Source: a virus | DNA: 62,375 bases | Strand: one strand, 5' to 3' | Virus record (IMG/VR): IMGVR_UViG_3300023079_000004 | Coordinates: 1 to 62,375 of that record | In this document: piece after piece, positions 58,640 through 62,375 of the stretch | How the letters are laid out: every line of letters starts with the position of its first letter | How positions within the stretch are numbered: position 1 is the stretch's first letter | Notes under the pieces: generated by a model | The model's database searches: none | The model's input: the letters and a program-made list of their open reading frames with translations, nothing else | What the model was told of the DNA's origin: nothing | Position numbers and translations under genes: made by a program

Positions 58640-58820
58640 CTGGCTCGAGGGGCCGCGTAGTCCGATGGACTTCGGCCGGGGGAGCTCCGGCGACTCGGGT
58701 ACGAGCGGCGGCGGCAACAGCAAGTTCGCTGCGTTCGGCATGCTGGCGTTCATCGCCGGTCCGGCCGGTCTGGTCCTCGGACTGGCGGCCTACCTGGCAC
58801 ACGGGTACGGCCTCATCTAG
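58629..58820 (+). CDS. Small membrane protein, 63 aa
   Basis: GTG 58629 has GGGGAGGGG five bases upstream. A Gly/Ser-rich N terminus leads to one hydrophobic segment (AAFGMLAFIAGPAGLVLGLA). Function unknown. Confidence 0.55.
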   Translation: MGSDWLEGPRSPMDFGRGSSGDSGTSGGGNSKFAAFGMLAFIAGPAGLVLGLAAYLAHGYGLI

Positions 58821-58850
58821 CACCATGACAGCCGGGAAAGACCGGCACCT

Positions 58851-58970
58851 GCAAGGGATGCGCTCAGTTTCGGGTGATAGCTGACCCCGGCGGCAGAGCG
58901 GACCGATGGCCCCGGGGAACAGCACCCCGGGGTACAGGCCAGATCGCGGGTTCGAGTCCCGCCCCTTGCA
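58851..58970 (+). tRNA. tRNA-like gene with inserts in the D loop and anticodon arm
   Basis: A perfect acceptor, GCAAGGG with CCCTTGC, and a T arm (GCGGG-TTCGAGT-CCCGC) are present, with discriminator A. A D stem CGCTC/GAGCG encloses a 30-base loop. A short GGCC/GGCC stem encloses 25 bases with their own hairpin, CCGGGG-AACAGCA-CCCCGG. No standard anticodon loop. Total length is 120. Confidence 0.45.
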
Positions 58971-58994
58971 CGCAGCACGGAGGAGAAGGCCGTG

Positions 58995-59010
58995 CACTAC
59001 CCGGGAGGGG
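58995..59010 (+). repeat. Start-associated sequence, distal copy
   Basis: GCACTACCCGGGAGGG precedes the GTG at 59015, about 20 kb from the other copies. Confidence 0.75.
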
Positions 59011-59014
59011 AATC

Positions 59015-59128
59015 GTGAGCTGGGAGTTTGTCTGGCAATTGATGCTGCTGAGCCTGTGGGCCGCCTTGATGGTGGTTCTCGTGGGCAACAGCCTGCGCAA
59101 CCCGAGCAAGGACAAGGAGAAGCTGTGA
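59015..59128 (+). CDS. Small membrane protein, 37 aa
   Basis: MSWEFVWQLMLLSLWAALMV forms one transmembrane helix with a basic C-terminal tail. The start is chosen by the start-associated sequence. The stop overlaps the ThyX GTG. Confidence 0.6.
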   Translation: MSWEFVWQLMLLSLWAALMVVLVGNSLRNPSKDKEKL

Positions 59129-60438
59129 CCGACGAGTTCATCATGGACCACGCCTTCCGGGGCCAGGACCCCCAGCGCTGCGGTTACGCCTATCGCGAGC
59201 AAGGTGGGGCGGGGTGGGAAGCCTGGACGGAGCAGTCCTTCTGCAACCGGCCGAGCAGCGAGCACGCCGTGCCGGGGCCGAGCACCGGGCACCTCATCAA
59301 CACCCACCCGCATGACTTCGTGCCGAACCCGGAGAGCGCCACCTCGTGCGACTACAGGGTCAGCGACTCCGGGAGCGAGGACGCCAACGACAACGGCGTG
59401 TGGCGCATCTGCGGGTACCCCGAGCAGGCGCACGCCTGGGCCGCCGAGGACCGGCGCAAGGCTGCGCGGAAGTGGGCGGGGGAGGTGGTTCGCGTGGCTG
59501 ACGTGGCGCAGTACGCCCGGGAGCCGCTGCCGGACGCCGCGCGGCGCGGACCGGTCGTGACGCTGGTCGACGCGCCGCTGGACCCGCTCGGGACGCTGGC
59601 CACCGTGGTCGGCATCTACACCGGGCAGGTGAACCGCTCGAAGAGCGAGGTGACAGACGAGCAGCGTCGGGCGGCGCTGGCCGACATGCAGAAGACGGTG
59701 CTGGACGGACCCCTCGAGGCCGTGCAGTTCACCTTCCTGGTGGAGGGTGTGCAGCGAGACATCACGCACCAGATGGTGCGCAACCGCTTCAGCTTCTTCG
59801 CGCAAGAGAGCCTCCGGTTTGCGGTCGCGGAGGACTGGGCGCAGGAGGTCCCCCTCCCGCCCGGCCTCGCAGGGCTGCGCGACGACGACCCCCGGGTGAG
59901 CCTGTGGCGCAAGGCCATGAACCAGGCCGAAGACGCCTATGCGGCGCTGCTCGGGGCTGGGCTGGCGGCCGAGGAAGCCCGCAAGGTGCTGCCGCACGCC
60001 ATGCCCACCCGCATCTTCTGGGTGTGTTCGCTGCGCACGTTGCTGGCGGAGGCCGGGAAGCGCACCTGCACGCAGGCTCAGTTCGAGTGGCGGCAGATCT
60101 TTGCCGGGGTGGCGAAGGCGCTGCGTGACCACGGGCAGATGCGTAAGCTGGACGCTCGTACGGACGGCGTGAAAGACGGCTGGCAGTACCGCGCGTTCGC
60201 CGACCTGATGCGGCCGGTGTGCTATCAGCAGGGCAAGTGCGGGTTCATGGCCAAGTTCGACCGGGGCTGCACCATCCGGGCTCGGGTCGACGCCTTCGAG
60301 CGGGCGGGTGTGCCCTCTTCGGAGTGGGGCGTGCGGTACACCGGTCCGACCGGCCCCGGCCACGACCACGCCAGCATCCCGGCCATCGATCCCCGGGAGT
60401 GGGCGGCGGACCCGACGGCCGCGCGGGTGGTGGAGTGA
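59125..60438 (+). CDS. thyX: Flavin-dependent thymidylate synthase (ThyX) with N-terminal extension
   Basis: The 437-residue protein carries the ThyX core from about 150. VQRDITHQMVRNRFSFFAQE and SLRF cover the signature region (R-x-R ... S-x-R spacing as in RHRxxSxNExSxR, with the Asn-Glu pair replaced by Ala-Gln). KRTCTQAQFEWRQIF follows. It methylates dUMP to dTMP using FAD and NADPH. ThyX proteins are usually about 250 residues, so the first 130 residues and the long C terminus are extra. Confidence 0.8.
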   Translation: MTDEFIMDHAFRGQDPQRCGYAYREQGGAGWEAWTEQSFCNRPSSEHAVPGPSTGHLINTHPHDFVPNPESATSCDYRVSDSGSEDANDNGVWRICGYPEQAHAWAAEDRRKAARKWAGEVVRVADVAQYAREPLPDAARRGPVVTLVDAPLDPLGTLATVVGIYTGQVNRSKSEVTDEQRRAALADMQKTVLDGPLEAVQFTFLVEGVQRDITHQMVRNRFSFFAQESLRFAVAEDWAQEVPLPPGLAGLRDDDPRVSLWRKAMNQAEDAYAALLGAGLAAEEARKVLPHAMPTRIFWVCSLRTLLAEAGKRTCTQAQFEWRQIFAGVAKALRDHGQMRKLDARTDGVKDGWQYRAFADLMRPVCYQQGKCGFMAKFDRGCTIRARVDAFERAGVPSSEWGVRYTGPTGPGHDHASIPAIDPREWAADPTAARVVE

Positions 60439-60665
60439 TGTGGCGGAAGCGCGACCCCTACGCCTTCCCCTGGTTTTGGTTCGTCTTCTGGACGGTGGTC
60501 GGGATCGTGGTTGTCTTCGGCGGCTCCTGGCTGGTCGTGGACTACGTGTGGAGGCACGACATGCGGGCGGCTGAGGCGGACTGCGCACAGTACGGCGCGG
60601 TCCCGCACTACACCTACCGCACCCGATACCTCTGTCTCTTGCCGGACGGAAGGGTGGCGAAGTGA
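60438..60665 (+). CDS. Membrane protein, 75 aa
   Basis: ATG overlaps the ThyX stop. One transmembrane helix (WFVFWTVVGIVVVFGGSWLV) and a C-terminal pair of Cys residues (DCAQYG, YLCLL) that may form a disulphide outside the membrane. Function unknown. Confidence 0.6.
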   Translation: MWRKRDPYAFPWFWFVFWTVVGIVVVFGGSWLVVDYVWRHDMRAAEADCAQYGAVPHYTYRTRYLCLLPDGRVAK

Positions 60666-61063
60666 TGTGGTGGCTGGTCGTTGTGTCCGTGGTGGCTGAC
60701 GTGATGATTGTGATCAGCCTGCTGCGGATGCGGCAGGAGACTCGGGAAGACGAGCGCTGGAAGCGGGAACGCCGGGCGCGTCGGCAGGCTCACGTGCTGG
60801 GGTTGCCCTGGCCGGAGGAGGAGAACATGTCCAAGAAGAACAACAGCGGGGCTAGCGGCGGGTACATCAGCAAGAACAGCGGTCGCAGCAACTACCGTGG
60901 CGGCAAGAACAACAGCCGCGCGGCGTCGGGGAACCGGTACGGCAATCAGCGTGGCCCGGGTTCGGGTGGTGCCGGTGGCGCGATGCTCTGGCTGGCGGTG
61001 GCGCTCCTCGGGTTGCCGGTGGCCGTGGTCGGGCTGGTCCTGGGGTACTTGGTGGTGACCTGA
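60665..61063 (+). CDS. Membrane protein with an internal in-frame start
   Basis: The 132-residue protein has transmembrane helices at both ends (4-20 and 107-130). The middle is Asn/Gly/Ser/Lys-rich. GGAGGAGG precedes an in-frame ATG at 60827, which would make a separate 78-residue protein. The two products could be functionally different, as with nested phage membrane proteins. Confidence 0.6.
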   Translation: MWWLVVVSVVADVMIVISLLRMRQETREDERWKRERRARRQAHVLGLPWPEEENMSKKNNSGASGGYISKNSGRSNYRGGKNNSRAASGNRYGNQRGPGSGGAGGAMLWLAVALLGLPVAVVGLVLGYLVVT

Positions 61064-61380
61064 TGGGTAAGCGGTTGGTTCGAGACCGGGCTCTCGACAA
61101 CTGGGTGGTGCCCGGGGCCGAGCATCAGGTACGGCCGGTGCACAACGTGGCCGAGCACTGGCAGCTCCTGCGCGAGAAGCTGCACGAGGAGTGCGGGGAG
61201 GCCCTCTTCGCCGAGACAGACGCCGAGGTGGTCAAGGAGCTGGCGGACATGCTCAGCGTCATGCAGGCGATGGCCGCGTCGCGGGGTGTCGACTGGCGTC
61301 GGGTGCAAGACGAGCAGTTCAAGCGAGACACACGGGGCGGCGGGTTCTTCGCCGGAATGGTGTGGGAGACCAGCAGATGA
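61063..61380 (+). CDS. MazG-like nucleotide pyrophosphohydrolase
   Basis: The 105-residue protein has the MazG pattern: LREKLHEECGEAL (E-x-x-E), then VVKELADMLSVMQAM (E-x-x-D) and RGGGFFAGMVW. It hydrolyses non-canonical or excess nucleoside triphosphates. It lies in the nucleotide metabolism block. Confidence 0.75.
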   Translation: MGKRLVRDRALDNWVVPGAEHQVRPVHNVAEHWQLLREKLHEECGEALFAETDAEVVKELADMLSVMQAMAASRGVDWRRVQDEQFKRDTRGGGFFAGMVWETSR

Positions 61381-61391
61381 GAGGGAGAGAC

Positions 61392-61640
61392 ATGGCTAGC
61401 ACCGAGAAGAAGCACTACACCGTCAACGTCCACGTCGCGGAGGTAACCCGGACGGTTCAGACCGGGTTGGCCGGTGGTCCGACCGCCGACCGGCAGGTCG
61501 AGGATGTGCTGACGGCAACGTTGCGCGGGAAGAACCTCGCCGAGGCCCTCCGCTCCGCCATCAAGCACCTGGAGATCGAACTCGAGGACATCGGCGAGGA
61601 GCCCTCCCCGGTGCGCCCGGAGCGGGGGTCTTACGCGTGA
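61392..61640 (+). CDS. Hypothetical protein, 82 aa
   Basis: GAGGGAGAGAC precedes the ATG. A beta-strand then helix arrangement (YTVNVHVAEVTRTVQTGLAG, LAEALRSAIKHLEIE) with no recognised family. Overlaps the next gene by four bases. Confidence 0.6.
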   Translation: MASTEKKHYTVNVHVAEVTRTVQTGLAGGPTADRQVEDVLTATLRGKNLAEALRSAIKHLEIELEDIGEEPSPVRPERGSYA

Positions 61641-62266
61641 ACAAGCAAGAGGCCCTCGAGGCCATCCTGACGGAGGTCCGCCGCCTGGAAGGCGGGACGG
61701 CGGAGCGGGTGCCGCTGGCCGGTGAGCGCGCGGTGCTGGCGAAGGAGGTGACCGAGATGGGAGACGCCCGGACCCTGACCGCCCCCTCGCAGCGCTACCG
61801 CCTGGTGCGGCTGGCGGCGGTCTGCCTGCACCTCCTGCGCGACGAGGCGGGGGCGGCAGAAGAGGTCGTCGGGGATGCGTACTACTTCGCCGCCCGGTAC
61901 GACCGGCATGCCGAGATGCGCCAGTACCGAGACGAGCTCCGGGCGGCTAGACCCCATGCCCGGGTAACGTCTACGTGGATCGACCCGCCGGAGGGGTCCG
62001 AGGAGGACCTGCCGTTGGACGCGCTCGACACGGCTCCCGCCTGGGGCGTGGCGCAGCTCTGCTACCGGGACATCGCGCGGGCGGACACCTTGGTGAGCTT
62101 CAACGGTCCGGTGGGTCGTGGTGGTCGACAGATCGAGTACGGGTACGCCCGTGCCCTCGGGAAGCGCATCGTGCTCATCGGCGGTCGGGAGACCGTCTTC
62201 CACGCCGAACCCGGGGTTATGGTCTATCCCTCGTGGTCGGCCTTCTTGAAGGTGGAGGCCCCCTGA
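61637..62266 (+). CDS. Nucleoside 2-deoxyribosyltransferase-like protein with helical N-terminal domain
   Basis: The C-terminal 110 residues (ARVTSTWIDPPEG, ADTLVSFNGPVGRGGRQIEY, GYARALGKRIVLIGG) match nucleoside 2-deoxyribosyltransferases, with the catalytic Glu in GGRQIEYG. The N-terminal 80 residues are helical and of unknown role, possibly a MazG-like or binding domain. It would move deoxyribose between bases. GTG start. Confidence 0.7.
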   Translation: MNKQEALEAILTEVRRLEGGTAERVPLAGERAVLAKEVTEMGDARTLTAPSQRYRLVRLAAVCLHLLRDEAGAAEEVVGDAYYFAARYDRHAEMRQYRDELRAARPHARVTSTWIDPPEGSEEDLPLDALDTAPAWGVAQLCYRDIARADTLVSFNGPVGRGGRQIEYGYARALGKRIVLIGGRETVFHAEPGVMVYPSWSAFLKVEAP

Positions 62267-62375
62267 TGGGACACGCATATCTGCCGGGGCCGGACGGCCT
62301 CTGCTCCTTCACGTACCCGACCAGCGTCGCCGGTGTGACGGAGAGCGGGCTCGTGACGTGCCGTCTGGACGCGTA
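62241..62375. repeat. Terminal direct repeat, right copy
   Basis: This copy matches bases 1-135 with one mismatch near each end. It marks closure of a circular assembly. Confidence 0.85.
62266..62375 (+). CDS. 5' part of the gene at 26-523, repeated
   Basis: The frame is identical to the start of the 165-residue protein at 26-523 and is cut by the contig end. It is the same gene seen twice. Confidence 0.8.
   Translation, partial: MGHAYLPGPDGLCSFTYPTSVAGVTESGLVTCRLDA

Noticed and set aside
1-62375. Integrase, excisionase or attachment site
   Set aside because: No tyrosine or serine recombinase motif was seen in any frame, and the tRNA-like genes are not split by a core repeat that I could find.

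Overview
The window is a nearly complete genome of a tailed double-stranded DNA phage (siphovirus type) of a high-GC actinobacterium, most likely Streptomyces. The host inference rests on a BldC-type MerR regulator, a DUF2637/SpdB-like membrane protein, a host-type secreted lipoprotein, a neprosin-like secreted protein, frequent GTG starts and high GC content. All confidently called genes lie on the + strand. The last 135 bases repeat the first 135 with one mismatch near each end, so the contig is a circular assembly of about 62,240 bp opened inside a gene. No integrase or excisionase was seen, so a lytic life style is likely.

Layout. 1-5.4 kb: a RuvC-like resolvase, a ribbon-helix-helix-like regulator, a probable small terminase, a lipoprotein, a BldC-like regulator and a JAMM protease. 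5.8-20.5 kb: large terminase, portal, MuF-type head protein, an 847-residue protein with a C-terminal ADP-ribosyltransferase domain, head fibre, scaffold, decoration protein, major capsid, neck proteins, major tail protein and tail chaperones. 20.5-30.1 kb: tape measure, distal tail and baseplate/fibre proteins, M15-type endolysin and holin-like membrane proteins. 30.1-39 kb: an accessory region of mostly small genes, many in single-gene cassettes (terminator hairpin, sigma70-type promoter, conserved start-associated sequence), plus a secreted neprosin-like protein. 39-46 kb: SNF2-like helicase, Cas4-like nuclease, Sak4-like ATPase and an acidic-tailed DNA-binding candidate. 46-57 kb: a TOPRIM primase fused to an MCM-like AAA+ helicase, UDG, dCTP deaminase and DnaE-type polymerase. 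57-62.3 kb: nucleotide metabolism (SDR, ThyX, MazG, nucleoside deoxyribosyltransferase) among small membrane proteins.

Together these give self-contained replication and recombination, a remodelled nucleotide pool, and virion-borne or secreted effectors (ADP-ribosyltransferase, neprosin, lipoprotein) that could act on the host at entry or outside the cell.

The most unusual signals are: (i) a polypyrimidine-CGCAG motif recurring about every 2-3 kb, found only on the coding strand and in all three reading frames; (ii) terminator hairpins whose loop or 3' flank carries the next promoter's -35 box; (iii) two tRNA-like genes with 25-33 nt inserts in the anticodon arm; (iv) the primase-MCM fusion; and (v) the ADP-ribosyltransferase head-module protein. 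All functions are read from motifs by eye. No database search was possible.
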